64,000 bases of DNA from NCBI RefSeq assembly GCF_017355405.1, contig NZ_CP061177.1, positions 930,001 to 994,000 on the forward strand, in the 5' to 3' direction. The stretch is from Roseomonas haemaphysalidis. GTDB taxonomy: Bacteria; Pseudomonadota; Alphaproteobacteria; Acetobacterales; Acetobacteraceae. A program made the position numbers and the translations under genes. The stretch's first letter is position 1. The number at the start of each line of letters is the position of its first letter. Under the pieces are notes generated by a model. That model worked only from the letters and a program-made list of their open reading frames with translations. It was not told the DNA's origin and made no database searches. Shown here in pieces: positions 34,408-44,100 of the stretch.

Positions 34408-35493
34408 TTAGTGGGCTTTGCCGCACAGGATCTCGGACGCCAGAGATTCCAGCGGCAGCACGCGTTCCACGGCGCCGGCGGCGATTGCTTCCTTGGGCAT
34501 GCCGAACACCACCGAGGTCGCCTCGTCCTGCGCCACGGTATGGGCACCGGCGCGGCGCATCTCCAGCAGGCCGCGCGCGCCGTCGTCGCCCATGCCGGTC
34601 ATGATGATGCCCGTCGCGTTGCCACCGGCGCATTGCGCGGCGGAGCGGAACAGCACGTCCACCGAGGGCCGGTGGCGCGCCACCAGCGGGCCGTCCTTGA
34701 CTTCCACGTGGTAGCGCGCGCCGGAACGGCGCAGCAGCGTGTGCCGCGCCCCGGGGGCGATCAGCACGCGGCCGCGCAGCACCGTGTCGCCATCTGCAGC
34801 CTCCTTGACCTCCACGGCGCAGAGGCCGTTCAGCCGGTGCGCGAAGGCGGCGGTGAAGCGCTCCGGCATGTGCTGCACGACGACGATGCCCGGGCTGTCG
34901 GCGGGCAGGGCCTGCAACACCTCGCGCAGCGCCTCGGTGCCGCCGGTGGAGGCGCCGATGCAGACCACCGACTCCGTGGTGCGCGCCATGGCGTGCCGCC
35001 CGCTGGGCGGCGGCAGCACGGCGTCTGCGGTCAGCTTCTTCTCGACGGCGCGGATCTCGCCGCCGCGCGGCCGGGCCCCGCGGTTCAGCCGGGCGCGGGC
35101 GGCACCCTTGATGGTGTCGCAGATGGTGACGCGCGCTTCCAGCAGCCCCTGCCGCGTATCGAGCTTCGGCTTCAGCAGGATGTCCACGGCGCCGGCTTCC
35201 AACGCCTGCATCAGCGTTTCCGAGCGCGCTTCCACCAGCGAGGAGCACATCACCACCGGGATGGGGCGCTGCGCCATGATCTTGCGCAGAAAGGTGATGC
35301 CGTCCATGCGCGGCATTTCCACATCCAGCGTGATGACGTCGGGCACTTCCTGCTGGATGCGCTTGGCGGCGACAAAGGGGTCGGACGCAGCACCCAGCAC
35401 CTCGATCTCCGGGTCGGACGCCAGGATGTCGGTCAAGGTCTGCCGCACCACGGCGGAATCATCGACCACCAGGACGCGGATCTTGCCGGGCAT
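34408..35493 (-). CDS. cheB: Chemotaxis response regulator methylesterase CheB
   Basis: This 361-residue protein has a receiver domain with Asp11/Asp12 and phosphoacceptor Asp57 ([13 protein letters not shown]), a linker of about 50 residues, and the methylesterase domain. The catalytic Ser ([11 protein letters not shown]), His ([10 protein letters not shown]) and Asp ([11 protein letters not shown]) are present. It removes methyl groups from chemoreceptors when phosphorylated by CheA. It is the last gene of the minus-strand che operon, one base after the cheR stop. Confidence 0.95.
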   Translation of the reverse strand: MPGKIRVLVVDDSAVVRQTLTDILASDPEIEVLGAASDPFVAAKRIQQEVPDVITLDVEMPRMDGITFLRKIMAQRPIPVVMCSSLVEARSETLMQALEAGAVDILLKPKLDTRQGLLEARVTICDTIKGAARARLNRGARPRGGEIRAVEKKLTADAVLPPPSGRHAMARTTESVVCIGASTGGTEALREVLQALPADSPGIVVVQHMPERFTAAFAHRLNGLCAVEVKEAADGDTVLRGRVLIAPGARHTLLRRSGARYHVEVKDGPLVARHRPSVDVLFRSAAQCAGGNATGIIMTGMGDDGARGLLEMRRAGAHTVAQDEATSVVFGMPKEAIAAGAVERVLPLESLASEILCGKAH

Positions 35494-35494
35494 G

Positions 35495-36352
35495 TCAGGT
35501 CCTGCGGAACACGGTGGCGGCGACGGCTTCCACCGGCAGGCCGAAGCCGGCCAGGGATTCCGAATGGCCGAGAAACAGGAAGCCGCCCGGGCGCAGCTGC
35601 GCGCAAACCCGTTCCAGCACCGCCTGCTGCGTTGGCTTGTCGAAGTAGATGAGGACATTGCGGCAGAAGGCGATGTCCATCGTGGTATCCAGCCGATACG
35701 CGCCGTCCATCAGGTTCAGGCGGCGAAAGCGCACGAACTGCCGCAACTCCGGCGCCACCCGCACCAGGCCCGACGACTCGCCACGCCCGCGCCGCAGGTA
35801 GCGCCCGCGCATGGCGGGCGGCACGGGGGCCGCCATCTCTTCCGGGTAGATGCCGAGCAGGGCGGTTTCCAGAACGCGGCTGGAAATGTCGGTGCCCAGG
35901 ATGGAAGGCGTGAAGCGCCCCCGCGCGGTGGCCACGGCATCCAGTACCATGGCCAGGGTATAGGCCTCGGCACCGGTGGAGGCGGCGACGCTCCAGGCAT
36001 TGAGCACCGGCACGCGGCCCGCCGGCGCGTCCCGCAACAACTCGGGCACCACCTGCTCGGCCAGAATGCGGAAATGCTCCGGCTCCCGGAAGAACTCGGT
36101 CTTGTTGGTGGTGACGGCGTCGATCAGCGCCACCACCTCCTCCGCCATGCCATCCCGCTCGAACAGAAAGGCGCAGTAGTCGCGCAGGTCGTCGCAGCCG
36201 GTGGCGGCCACGCGCTTGCGCAGCCGGCCTTCCAGCATGGTGCGCTTGGTGGGCGGCATCTTGATGCCGCTGTGCTCCTCGATGAACCGGGCGAGGCGCA
36301 GGAAGTCGGCGTCCCGCAGCCGGTCCAGACGGTCGGCCATGTCCTGCTGCAT
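35495..36352 (-). CDS. cheR: Chemoreceptor methyltransferase CheR
   Basis: This 285-residue protein has the CheR N-terminal helical domain ([20 protein letters not shown]) and the SAM-binding catalytic domain ([43 protein letters not shown]). It methylates receptor glutamates. Its start codon lies at the edge of the repeat that ends the upstream receptor gene, four bases after that gene's stop. The receptors end in a pentapeptide that could dock it. Confidence 0.95.
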   Translation of the reverse strand: MQQDMADRLDRLRDADFLRLARFIEEHSGIKMPPTKRTMLEGRLRKRVAATGCDDLRDYCAFLFERDGMAEEVVALIDAVTTNKTEFFREPEHFRILAEQVVPELLRDAPAGRVPVLNAWSVAASTGAEAYTLAMVLDAVATARGRFTPSILGTDISSRVLETALLGIYPEEMAAPVPPAMRGRYLRRGRGESSGLVRVAPELRQFVRFRRLNLMDGAYRLDTTMDIAFCRNVLIYFDKPTQQAVLERVCAQLRPGGFLFLGHSESLAGFGLPVEAVAATVFRRT

Positions 36353-37253
36353 GGCGTCAGAACCGTTCGAAATCGTTGTCGCGGCTGTCGGGGCCGGCGG
36401 ACATGTCGAGGGTGGCGCCGGTGGTGGCGGCGGGGCGCGGCCTGGGGCGGGCGGGGGCGGCGGCGACGGGGCGCTTGGCCAGGCCGCGCGCGGCCACCTG
36501 GGCGCGCTGCGCCGGCTGCGCCGCCGGCACGGTCCGCACCGCCTCCACCGCCACGCCGCGCGCTTCCGTGCGGAAGTAGGCGATGCTGGATTGCAGCTGC
36601 TCCGCCTGCGCCGCCAGCTCCTCCGACGTCGCCGACATCTGCTCGGACGCCGAGGCGTTCTGCTGCGTCACCTTGTCCAGCTGCTGGATCGCCTGGTTCA
36701 CCTGCTCGCCGCCGATGTCCTGCTCGCGGCACGCCGCGCTGATCTCTTCCACCAGCTCCGCCGTGCGCTTGATGTCGGGCACCAGCCGCGCCAGCATGCC
36801 GCCCGCTTCCTGCGCCACCTTGACCGACTGGAACGACAGCCCGCTGATCTCGCTCGCCGCCGTTTGGCTGCGCTCGGCCAGCTTGCGCACCTCGGAGGCG
36901 ACCACGGCGAAGCCCTTGCCATGCTCGCCGGCGCGCGCCGCCTCGACGGCCGCGTTCAAGGCCAGCAGGTCGGTCTGGCGGGCGATCTCCTGCACGATGG
37001 TGATCTTCTCGGCGATGGTCTGCATGGCCTGCACCGCGCGGCCCACGGCCTCGCCGCTGTTCTGCGCGTCGGTGGCGGACTGGCGGGCGATCTTCTCGGT
37101 TTGCGCGGCGTTGTCGGCGGTCTGCTTGATGTTGGCCGCCATCTGCTCCATCGAGGCGGAAGCCTCCTCGGTGGACGAGGCCTGCTCCGTCGCCCCCTGC
37201 GACAGCTCCTCCGCCGAGGCCGACAACTCCTGGCTGCCCGACGACACGTTGTC
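36349..37253. repeat. Direct repeat, copy A (chemoreceptor signalling half)
   Basis: This roughly 904-bp segment matches 38866-39770 with five base differences, seen by direct comparison. It spans the signalling domain, the stop codon and the ATG of the following gene (cheR here). Homology ends sharply after ACGACACGTTGTC. Only one difference changes an amino acid. Confidence 0.92.
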
Positions 37254-38369
37254 CGCAGCCTGCAGCGCATCGCCCACCACGCCGCGCAGGCGGCCGATCA
37301 TCTCGTTGATCTGCTGCATCAGCTGGCCGATCTCGTCGCTGCTGCGAACGGTGCCGGTGCGGGTCAGGTCGCCGCCCGCGACCGCCTGGGTCAGCGACAC
37401 CGCCTGGCCAAGCCCGCGGCTGATGCTGAGCGACAGCCACAGAGCGATGCCGGCGCCCGACAGCGTGGACAGCAGCAGCGCCACCATCAGAATGGTCCCG
37501 GCGCGCTCGGCATCCTGCGTCGCGGTGTCGCGCGCTTCCTGCATGCGGGCCTGCGCCATGGCGTTGTAGGCCGCGATCTGGCCGTCGATCTCGGCCCGTG
37601 CCTGGCGGGCACCACCGATCGACAGGTCGATGGCGGTGATGACGCCACCTTCGCGGACCACTTCCACGGCGCGGCTCATCAGCTCAAACCAGCGCTCCAG
37701 CGGCGGCAAGGCGGGTTCCAGCCCGGCGGTGCCGCGCAGCCCGTCCCGCTGCTCGCGCACCGCCGCCAGGCCCGCGCTCATCCGACGGACATTGCCGGCC
37801 AGCTTGTCCTGGGTGGTGCTGAGGAGCGCGTCCTTGACGGCGACATCCACCAGCAGCATCGCTTCGCTCAGCGGGGCCGCGGCCGACAGCCGCGCCAGGG
37901 CGGCGCGCGCATCCCGCAGCGCCGGCCGGGCCTCGTCCACCAGCAGCTGGCCGCGCACGGTGGAATTCTGCAACGCGCCCGTCCGCACCTGGTCCTGCAG
38001 CGGCATGTAGCGTTCCAGCATCATCTGCAGGGTGTCGAGCAGCCGCCGCGCCTCGGGGTCGGAGATCGCCTGCAGGTTGCTCAGCGCCTGCAACGCGGCG
38101 CGGCGCTTTTCCACCAGCAGGTTCGCCTGCGCCTCGATCGGCCCGGCGTCGGACAGCAGGATGGCGTTCTTTTCCGCCTGCACGCTTTCCAGCAGGTTGA
38201 TGCGCAGCTCGCTGGCCAGCCGCGCCTGCTGCGCCCGGGTGGTGGCGAAGTCCTGGATGGTCGCCTGCAGGGACTGCTGGTTGCGCCATGCGACGCCGCC
38301 GGCGGCCAGCGACAGCAGGATCACCAGGCCGAAGCCGCCCGCCAGCTTGAGTTTGACCGAGACATTCAT
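36357..38369 (-). CDS. Methyl-accepting chemotaxis protein (receptor A)
   Basis: This 670-residue transmembrane receptor has an N-terminal membrane helix ([16 protein letters not shown]), a long helical periplasmic sensor, a second membrane helix near residue 300 ([19 protein letters not shown]), a HAMP domain, and the signalling hairpin with the tip [19 protein letters not shown]. It ends DFERF, which fits the CheR/CheB-docking pentapeptide pattern x-aromatic-x-x-aromatic. The last 298 residues differ from receptor B by one residue (Asn for Ser). The sensor differs from that of receptor B, so different ligands are likely. Confidence 0.93.
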   Translation of the reverse strand: MNVSVKLKLAGGFGLVILLSLAAGGVAWRNQQSLQATIQDFATTRAQQARLASELRINLLESVQAEKNAILLSDAGPIEAQANLLVEKRRAALQALSNLQAISDPEARRLLDTLQMMLERYMPLQDQVRTGALQNSTVRGQLLVDEARPALRDARAALARLSAAAPLSEAMLLVDVAVKDALLSTTQDKLAGNVRRMSAGLAAVREQRDGLRGTAGLEPALPPLERWFELMSRAVEVVREGGVITAIDLSIGGARQARAEIDGQIAAYNAMAQARMQEARDTATQDAERAGTILMVALLLSTLSGAGIALWLSLSISRGLGQAVSLTQAVAGGDLTRTGTVRSSDEIGQLMQQINEMIGRLRGVVGDALQAADNVSSGSQELSASAEELSQGATEQASSTEEASASMEQMAANIKQTADNAAQTEKIARQSATDAQNSGEAVGRAVQAMQTIAEKITIVQEIARQTDLLALNAAVEAARAGEHGKGFAVVASEVRKLAERSQTAASEISGLSFQSVKVAQEAGGMLARLVPDIKRTAELVEEISAACREQDIGGEQVNQAIQQLDKVTQQNASASEQMSATSEELAAQAEQLQSSIAYFRTEARGVAVEAVRTVPAAQPAQRAQVAARGLAKRPVAAAPARPRPRPAATTGATLDMSAGPDSRDNDFERF

Positions 38370-38413
38370 GGAGCCAGATCCGTTTTGGAAGAGAGGGTGG
38401 CCGACGGGCCGGT

Positions 38414-38869
38414 TCAGAAGCTCAACTCGCCGGCGGCGAACAGCCGCCCGACGTCAAGCAGCAGCACGAAGTCCTCGCCCTGCCGGCCGACGCCGAGCAG
38501 GTGATCGGACCGCCAGGGCGCGCCGAGGTCCGGCGGCGGCGCGATGTCGCCGCCGCCCAGCGCCGTGACCTCGAACACGCGGTCCACCATCAACCCGACC
38601 ACCCGGCCACCGCCGATGTCGAGCACCAGGATGCGGGTGTGCTCGGTGGTCCCGGCGTCCGGCATGCCGAGGCAGGCGCGCAGGTCCATCACCGGCACGT
38701 TGCGGCCGCGCACGTCGATCAGTCCGAGCACCCGGGCCGGTGCCTCGGGCAGCCGCGTGATGCGGCGGCTGTCCAGGATCTCCAGCACGGCGGAAACGGG
38801 GATGGCGAAGATGTCGCCATCCAGGCCAAGGGTCACAAAGGGCCCGCCAGGAGCAGGGGCGTCTGGCAT
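38414..38869 (-). CDS. cheW: Chemotaxis coupling protein CheW (first)
   Basis: This 151-residue protein is a single CheW domain: [20 protein letters not shown], then [17 protein letters not shown] with the conserved Arg, and [14 protein letters not shown]. It bridges receptors to CheA. It lies between the two receptor genes. Its start codon is part of the repeated DNA that also ends receptor B. A second CheW is encoded at 40699. Confidence 0.94.
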   Translation of the reverse strand: MPDAPAPGGPFVTLGLDGDIFAIPVSAVLEILDSRRITRLPEAPARVLGLIDVRGRNVPVMDLRACLGMPDAGTTEHTRILVLDIGGGRVVGLMVDRVFEVTALGGGDIAPPPDLGAPWRSDHLLGVGRQGEDFVLLLDVGRLFAAGELSF

Positions 38870-39770
38870 GGCGTCAGAACCGTTCGAAGTCGCTGTCGCG
38901 GCTGTCGGGGCCGGCGGACATGTCGAGGGTGGCGCCGGTGGTGGCGGCGGGGCGCGGCCTGGGGCGGGCGGGGGCGGCGGCGACGGGGCGCTTGGCCAGG
39001 CCGCGCGCGGCCACCTGGGCGCGCTGCGCCGGCTGCGCCGCCGGCACGGTCCGCACCGCCTCCACCGCCACGCCGCGCGCTTCCGTGCGGAAGTAGGCGA
39101 TGCTGGATTGCAGCTGCTCCGCCTGCGCCGCCAGCTCCTCCGACGTCGCCGACATCTGCTCGGACGCCGAGGCGTTCTGCTGCGTCACCTTGTCCAGCTG
39201 CTGGATCGCCTGGTTCACCTGCTCGCCGCCGATGTCCTGCTCGCGGCACGCCGCGCTGATCTCCTCCACCAGCTCCGCCGTGCGCTTGATGTCGGGCACC
39301 AGCCGCGCCAGCATGCCGCCCGCTTCCTGCGCCACCTTGACCGACTGGAACGACAGCCCGCTGATCTCGCTCGCCGCCGTCTGGCTGCGCTCGGCCAGCT
39401 TGCGCACCTCGGAGGCGACCACGGCGAAGCCCTTGCCATGCTCGCCGGCGCGCGCCGCCTCGACGGCCGCGTTCAGGGCCAGCAGGTCGGTCTGGCGGGC
39501 GATCTCCTGCACGATGGTGATCTTCTCGGCGATGGTCTGCATGGCCTGCACCGCGCGGCCCACGGCCTCGCCGCTGTTCTGCGCGTCGGTGGCGGACTGG
39601 CGGGCGATCTTCTCGGTTTGCGCGGCGTTGTCGGCGGTCTGCTTGATGTTGGCCGCCATCTGCTCCATCGAGGCGGAAGCCTCCTCGGTGGACGAGGCCT
39701 GCTCCGTCGCCCCCTGCGACAGCTCCTCCGCCGAGGCCGACAACTCCTGGCTGCCCGACGACACGTTGTC
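38866..39770. repeat. Direct repeat, copy B (chemoreceptor signalling half)
   Basis: Partner of the repeat at 36349-37253, offset 2517 bases in the same orientation. At its left end it carries the start codon of cheW. Recombination between copies would fuse receptor B directly to cheR and delete cheW and the receptor A sensor. Confidence 0.92.
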
Positions 39771-40685
39771 TGCGGCCGCCACGGCCTCCTGCACCACCGC
39801 GCGCAGCTTTTCCAGCATCTGCCTGAGCGCGATGCCCAGCCGGTCACGCTCGGACTGCGGCTGCACCGCCACCGTCAGGTCGCCGCCGGCGATGGCATCC
39901 GCCGCCAGGGCCATCTGGCGCAGGTTGCCGGTCATGTTGTTCAGCGCCACCACGAGGTCGCGGATCTCATCGTTGCTGCGCACCTCGATGCTTTGGTCTA
40001 GATCGCCTTGCGCGACGCTGCCGGCGAGGCCGACGGCCTTGGTCAGGCCACGGCTGATGCCGAGCGAGATCACCAGGCCGGCGCCGACCGCCACCAGCAG
40101 CGCCACCAGCATGGTGGCCAGCAGCATGATCTTGGCTTCGCCGTAGCGCTCGGTCAGGCCGGCGCGGGTTTCGGCGAGCCGGGTCTGGTTCAGCTCGATC
40201 AGCGCCTGGAGATGCGTCTGTGCCTGCCGGGTCAGCTGCCGCAGCTCGTTGGTGGACAAGGCCACGGCCCGCGCGGTTTCCCCGCCCTGGACCAGTTGCC
40301 GCACGCGGTCCTGCAGGGCCAGGTACTGCGCCCAGCTGGCATCGAACTCGCCGATCATCCGGCGGCCCTGGTCGCTTGCCAAACGGAACAACTGGTCGCG
40401 CGTGGTTAGCACGCTGGCGCGCTGCTCCAGCAGCTGGCTTTCGGCCACCGCCGCCGCTTCCGGGGTCGTGGCCAGCAGCAGGTTCTTTTCCGCGCGCACC
40501 ACCATCAGCATGGCGGTGAAGGTGTCGCGCGCGATCTGCACCCGCTGCACGGGGCCCTCCATCGCGCTTTCCACCCGCTCGTTGAAAGCGGACAGCTGCT
40601 GGGTGCCGATGAAGGCCGTCCCCGCCGTCAGCAGGATGACGAGGCCAAAGGCGGCGGCCAGCTTGGCCTTGATGGTGAATCGCAT
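38874..40685 (-). CDS. Methyl-accepting chemotaxis protein (receptor B)
   Basis: This 603-residue receptor has an N-terminal membrane helix ([19 protein letters not shown]), a four-helix-bundle-like periplasmic sensor of about 150 residues ([16 protein letters not shown]), a second membrane helix ([20 protein letters not shown]), HAMP, and the signalling domain shared with receptor A, ending DSDFERF. The ATG at 40685 follows AGGAGCAG; the longer frame to 40775 is rejected. It is followed four bases later by cheW. Confidence 0.93.
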   Translation of the reverse strand: MRFTIKAKLAAAFGLVILLTAGTAFIGTQQLSAFNERVESAMEGPVQRVQIARDTFTAMLMVVRAEKNLLLATTPEAAAVAESQLLEQRASVLTTRDQLFRLASDQGRRMIGEFDASWAQYLALQDRVRQLVQGGETARAVALSTNELRQLTRQAQTHLQALIELNQTRLAETRAGLTERYGEAKIMLLATMLVALLVAVGAGLVISLGISRGLTKAVGLAGSVAQGDLDQSIEVRSNDEIRDLVVALNNMTGNLRQMALAADAIAGGDLTVAVQPQSERDRLGIALRQMLEKLRAVVQEAVAAADNVSSGSQELSASAEELSQGATEQASSTEEASASMEQMAANIKQTADNAAQTEKIARQSATDAQNSGEAVGRAVQAMQTIAEKITIVQEIARQTDLLALNAAVEAARAGEHGKGFAVVASEVRKLAERSQTAASEISGLSFQSVKVAQEAGGMLARLVPDIKRTAELVEEISAACREQDIGGEQVNQAIQQLDKVTQQNASASEQMSATSEELAAQAEQLQSSIAYFRTEARGVAVEAVRTVPAAQPAQRAQVAARGLAKRPVAAAPARPRPRPAATTGATLDMSAGPDSRDSDFERF

Positions 40686-40698
40686 GGTCTGCTCCTGC

Positions 40699-41187
40699 TC
40701 AGGCGGCGGGGATGGGCAGCGCGTCGGCCGCGCGCGGCTGCGCGAAGATCGGCCCGGGGTCGAGCACGACGACAAAGTCGTCGCCCAGCTGGCCGATGCA
40801 GCGGACGTATTCGGGGCGGCAGCGCAGGCCGAAGCGCGGCGTCTGGGTCATGCCGACCAGGGCGATGTCGCGCACCTCGTGCACCTTGTCGGCCTGCACC
40901 GCGACGGTGACGGGCTCATCCTCCAGCGGCACCTCCAGCACGATCACGCGGGTGTCGATGGTGGTGTCGCTCGGTGCCAGGCCCAGCTTCAGCCGCAGGT
41001 CGGCCAGCGGCACGATGCGGCCACGCACGTTGATCAGCCGGTCCAGAAAAGCCGGCGCATTGGGCACCAGCGTGCTGGGGCCGGGGTCCAGGATTTCCCG
41101 CACGTGGCGGGTTTCCAGCGCGAAACGCTCGCCTTGCAGGTCGATGGTCACGACGCGCAGCGTCGGCGTGATGTCGGGCGTGCTCAT
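40699..41187 (-). CDS. cheW: Chemotaxis coupling protein CheW (second)
   Basis: This 162-residue protein is a CheW domain ([54 protein letters not shown]). It is only distantly similar to the other CheW, so the two are not a recent duplication. It lies ten bases after cheA and 13 before receptor B in the operon. Confidence 0.94.
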   Translation of the reverse strand: MSTPDITPTLRVVTIDLQGERFALETRHVREILDPGPSTLVPNAPAFLDRLINVRGRIVPLADLRLKLGLAPSDTTIDTRVIVLEVPLEDEPVTVAVQADKVHEVRDIALVGMTQTPRFGLRCRPEYVRCIGQLGDDFVVVLDPGPIFAQPRAADALPIPAA

Positions 41188-41197
41188 GCTGCGCTCC

Positions 41198-43147
41198 TCA
41201 GGCCGCGGCCATCAGCCGTTCCTCGTGCGCCTGCCCGAAGGCGACGAGGGGGGCGATGTCCAAGATCAGCGCGACGCTGCCGTCGCCCAGGATGGTGGCG
41301 CCGGAAAACATCTCGACCTCCGCATGCAGCCGCGACAGCGACTTGATCACCGTCTGGTGGTCGCCGATCACCTGGTCCACCACCAGCCCGACCCGCTGGT
41401 CGCCGGCCGAGACGATCACGGCCTTCTTCAGCTTCTCGGGGTCGCGCGGCGTGGCGAAGACCTCGTTCAGCCGGAGAAACGGGATCAGGCTGCCGCGCAG
41501 GTTCAGGAAGTTGCAGCGCGCGCCACCGGCTTCCGCGTCCGCATCCAGCTCGACGCATTCCTCGACGGCGGTGAGCGGGATCACGTAGCGGCCCTCGCCC
41601 ACGCGCACCAGCAGGCCGTCGATGATCGCCAGCGTCAGCGGCAGGCACAGCGTCACCTCCGTGCCGGCGCCAGGGGAGCTGCTGACCTCGATGGAGCCGC
41701 GCAGCCCCTCGATGGTGCGCTTGACCACGTCCATGCCAACGCCGCGCCCCGACAGGTTGGTGACCGCGGCGGCGGTGGAGAAGCCCGGCTCGAAGATCAG
41801 CTGGAACACCTCCTGGTCGGTCATCGGCTGGTCGGGCGCCACCAGCCCGCGCTCCTCGGCGCGGGCGCGGATGCGGGCGCGGTCCAGCCCGCGCCCGTCC
41901 TCGCGGATGGACACGCGCACCTGCGCGCCGGCATGGCGGGCGGAAAGCAGCAGCCGGCCGCGCCGGGGCTTGTCGCCACGCTCCTCCGGCCGCTCCAGTC
42001 CGTGGTCCAGCGCGTTGCGGATCAGGTGCACCAGCGGGTCGTTCAGCCGCTCGATGACGGTCTTGTCGAGCTCCGTTTCCTCGCCCTGCATCACCAGCTC
42101 GACTTCCTTGCCGAGGTCGCGGCACAGGTCGTGCACCAGCCGGCGGAAGCGGCCGAACAGCTGGCCGATCGGCACGGTGCGGATGCCCATGGTGGTGTCG
42201 CGCAGTTCCAGCGCCAGGCGCTCGATCTCCTCCGCCACCGCGCGCAGCTGCATGTCGTGGCTGCCGCCCGCCACCTGCCGCAGCCGCGATTGGGCGATCA
42301 CCAGCTCGCCCACCCGGTCCATCAGCTCGTCCAGCTTGTTGGCGGGCACGCGCACGCTGTCGGCCGCGGGGGCGGGCTTGGCGGCGGGCGCGGCGCCGGC
42401 GGATGGCGGCGGCACGGCCATGGCGGCGGCGGGCGGCGCTTCCACGGGCGCGGCACCCAGCGGCTCCAGCGTCAGCGTCATGTCGTCGATCACGAACATG
42501 AACACGTCCTCGACGGCCGCGCGGGGGCAGGGGGCGTCCAGCTCCACCTGCCAGCCGATATGGCAGTCGGTCGGCTCCAGCTCCTCCAGCGGCGGCACGT
42601 CGCCGGCCAGCGCGGATACGCGCGCGGGGCCGAGGGCCCGCAACTCGTCCAGCAGCAGCAGCGGGTTGGTGCCCATGGCCATGGCATCGCGCGGCAGGCG
42701 GATGCCGATCCTCCAGCCCCGGGCAGCATCGTCCGCCGCGGCAGCCGCGGCCACGGCGGCGGATGCCCCGCCACCGCCCTGCACGATGGCGCGAAAGCCG
42801 TCCAGGATCGCGCTCTGCGTCGCGGCATCGGCCTGGTCCGGCCGGTCCAGCAGGATGCGCAGCTGATCCTTGGCCGACAGCGCCAGGGCCACCAGCTCGC
42901 TGCTCGCCGCCAGCTTGCCCTTGCGCACCTCGTCGAAGGCATTTTCCACATGATGCGTGAAGGCGGCCACGGCATCGAAGCCGAACATGGCGCCCGAGCC
43001 CTTGATGGTGTGCAGGGCGCGAAAGGCGCTGTCGATCAGCTCCATGTCGCCTTGCCGGTGCTCCAGGTCCAGCAGCGCCTGTTCCAGCTGCTCCAGCAGT
43101 TCCTGCGATTCCTGGCGGAACGTCTCGACAGGGTCGGGCGCGCCCAT
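41198..43147 (-). CDS. cheA: Chemotaxis histidine kinase CheA
   Basis: This 649-residue kinase has the HPt domain with phosphoacceptor His46 (FRALHTIKGSGAMFGF), a P2-like segment (about 140-245), the P3 dimerisation helices (ANKLDELMDRVGELVIAQSR), the P4 ATP-binding domain (HLIRNALDHGLERPEER, GRGLDRARI, GRGVGMDVVKRTIEGL) and the P5 CheW-like regulatory domain (VGEGRYVIPLTAVEECV). All catalytic boxes are intact. It follows cheY with a one-base overlap. Confidence 0.96.
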   Translation of the reverse strand: MGAPDPVETFRQESQELLEQLEQALLDLEHRQGDMELIDSAFRALHTIKGSGAMFGFDAVAAFTHHVENAFDEVRKGKLAASSELVALALSAKDQLRILLDRPDQADAATQSAILDGFRAIVQGGGGASAAVAAAAAADDAARGWRIGIRLPRDAMAMGTNPLLLLDELRALGPARVSALAGDVPPLEELEPTDCHIGWQVELDAPCPRAAVEDVFMFVIDDMTLTLEPLGAAPVEAPPAAAMAVPPPSAGAAPAAKPAPAADSVRVPANKLDELMDRVGELVIAQSRLRQVAGGSHDMQLRAVAEEIERLALELRDTTMGIRTVPIGQLFGRFRRLVHDLCRDLGKEVELVMQGEETELDKTVIERLNDPLVHLIRNALDHGLERPEERGDKPRRGRLLLSARHAGAQVRVSIREDGRGLDRARIRARAEERGLVAPDQPMTDQEVFQLIFEPGFSTAAAVTNLSGRGVGMDVVKRTIEGLRGSIEVSSSPGAGTEVTLCLPLTLAIIDGLLVRVGEGRYVIPLTAVEECVELDADAEAGGARCNFLNLRGSLIPFLRLNEVFATPRDPEKLKKAVIVSAGDQRVGLVVDQVIGDHQTVIKSLSRLHAEVEMFSGATILGDGSVALILDIAPLVAFGQAHEERLMAAA

Positions 43148-43512
43148 CAGCCCAGCACCTTGCGCACCACCGCCAGCAGCTGCTCCGGCTGGAACGGCTT
43201 GGTGATCCAGCCGGTGGCGCCGGCCGCCTTGGCCTGCGCCTTGATGCCAGCATCGGATTCCGTGGTCAGAAACAGGATGGGCACGCCGCGATAGGCCGGC
43301 AGCTTGCGAAGTTCCGTGATCAGGCCGAGACCGTTCATGCGCGGCATGTTCAGGTCGGTCACCACCATGTCCACGGCGCGGGCATTGGCCTTGGCCAGCC
43401 CGTCCACCCCGTCCTCGGCCTCCACCACCGCGAAGCCGGCGCCGGACAGCGTCATGCGCACCATCTGGCGCAGGCTGGCGGAATCATCGACGGTCAGAAT
43501 GGTCTTGCTCAC
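43147..43512 (-). CDS. cheY: Single-domain response regulator CheY
   Basis: This 121-residue receiver has Asp9/Asp10, phosphoacceptor Asp53 (VVTDLNMPRMNG), Thr83 or Thr84 (FLTTES) and Lys105 (TKPFQ). It starts with GTG, which overlaps the STAS gene stop as GTGA and has GAGG upstream. CheZ, CheC and CheD genes are not seen in the operon, so dephosphorylation must rely on autohydrolysis or on genes elsewhere. Confidence 0.93.
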   Translation of the reverse strand: MSKTILTVDDSASLRQMVRMTLSGAGFAVVEAEDGVDGLAKANARAVDMVVTDLNMPRMNGLGLITELRKLPAYRGVPILFLTTESDAGIKAQAKAAGATGWITKPFQPEQLLAVVRKVLG

Positions 43513-43841
43513 GACGTGGCCTCGCCTTGCATCCAGTGGGAGAAGCCCGCCGCGTCGGCGACGGGGGGAAAGCCGGCGCGTTGCAGCGCGGCGCACAGGG
43601 CCGGGGCGGGCTCGCCGCGCAGGACCACCGGCTTGCCGCCGCGCCGCGCGCTGCGGCCGGCGGACAGCAGGGTCTGGACGGTGGAAAGATCGGCCTCGGT
43701 CACGCCGCCGCAGTCGATCTCCAGCCGGTCATGCGACTGCACGGCCTGCAGCAGCCGGGCCCGCAGATCCTCGGCCTGCCGTAGCAGCAGCGGACCTTGC
43801 AGCAGCAGGCAGGAATCTTCCGCGGCACATTCATCGCGCAT
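43509..43841 (-). CDS. STAS-domain protein at the head of the che operon
   Basis: This 110-residue protein has a STAS-like fold: LEIDCGGVTEADLSTVQTLL with the usual region around the phosphorylatable Ser, then GRSARRGGKPVVLRGEP. Such proteins precede cheY-cheA in several alphaproteobacterial and other che operons; their role is poorly defined. The ATG at 43841 is chosen because upstream codons encode a basic leader without homology. It is the first gene of a nine-gene operon. The 259 bases before it are divergent with no clear promoter. Confidence 0.8.
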   Translation of the reverse strand: MRDECAAEDSCLLLQGPLLLRQAEDLRARLLQAVQSHDRLEIDCGGVTEADLSTVQTLLSAGRSARRGGKPVVLRGEPAPALCAALQRAGFPPVADAAGFSHWMQGEATS

Positions 43842-44100
43842 CGCCGATCGGCCCTCCGTCACGGGCCACGCGGCCCCCTGCGCCCGTCTTAGGGTGCGGG
43901 GGTAAATTTCCGATGTATCGACGGGGCGCGGCGGCTGACGGAGCGCGAAAGTTTCCCGCCGCCGTGGCTTTTTTTGCGGGCGGCATGGCCGGCACAAGGC
44001 GTTGGGGCAAAGCGCCCCCGGGCCTCACCCCTGCCTTGTCGACCCCTTGGCCATGCCAGGCGGCGGCGATGCCGGACGCGGAAAGAAGGGCTGGGCGCCC

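Noticed and set aside
36349-39770. Chemoreceptor repeat as a pure assembly artefact
   Set aside because: The copies differ at five positions and have different flanking sensors and downstream genes, so a real duplication is likelier, though long reads would settle it.
40712-43294. 860-codon open frame on the plus strand opposite cheA and cheY
   Set aside because: It is low-complexity His/Gln/Arg/Gly-rich shadow of a GC-rich gene; cheA on the other strand has all catalytic motifs. Other long antisense frames are the same.
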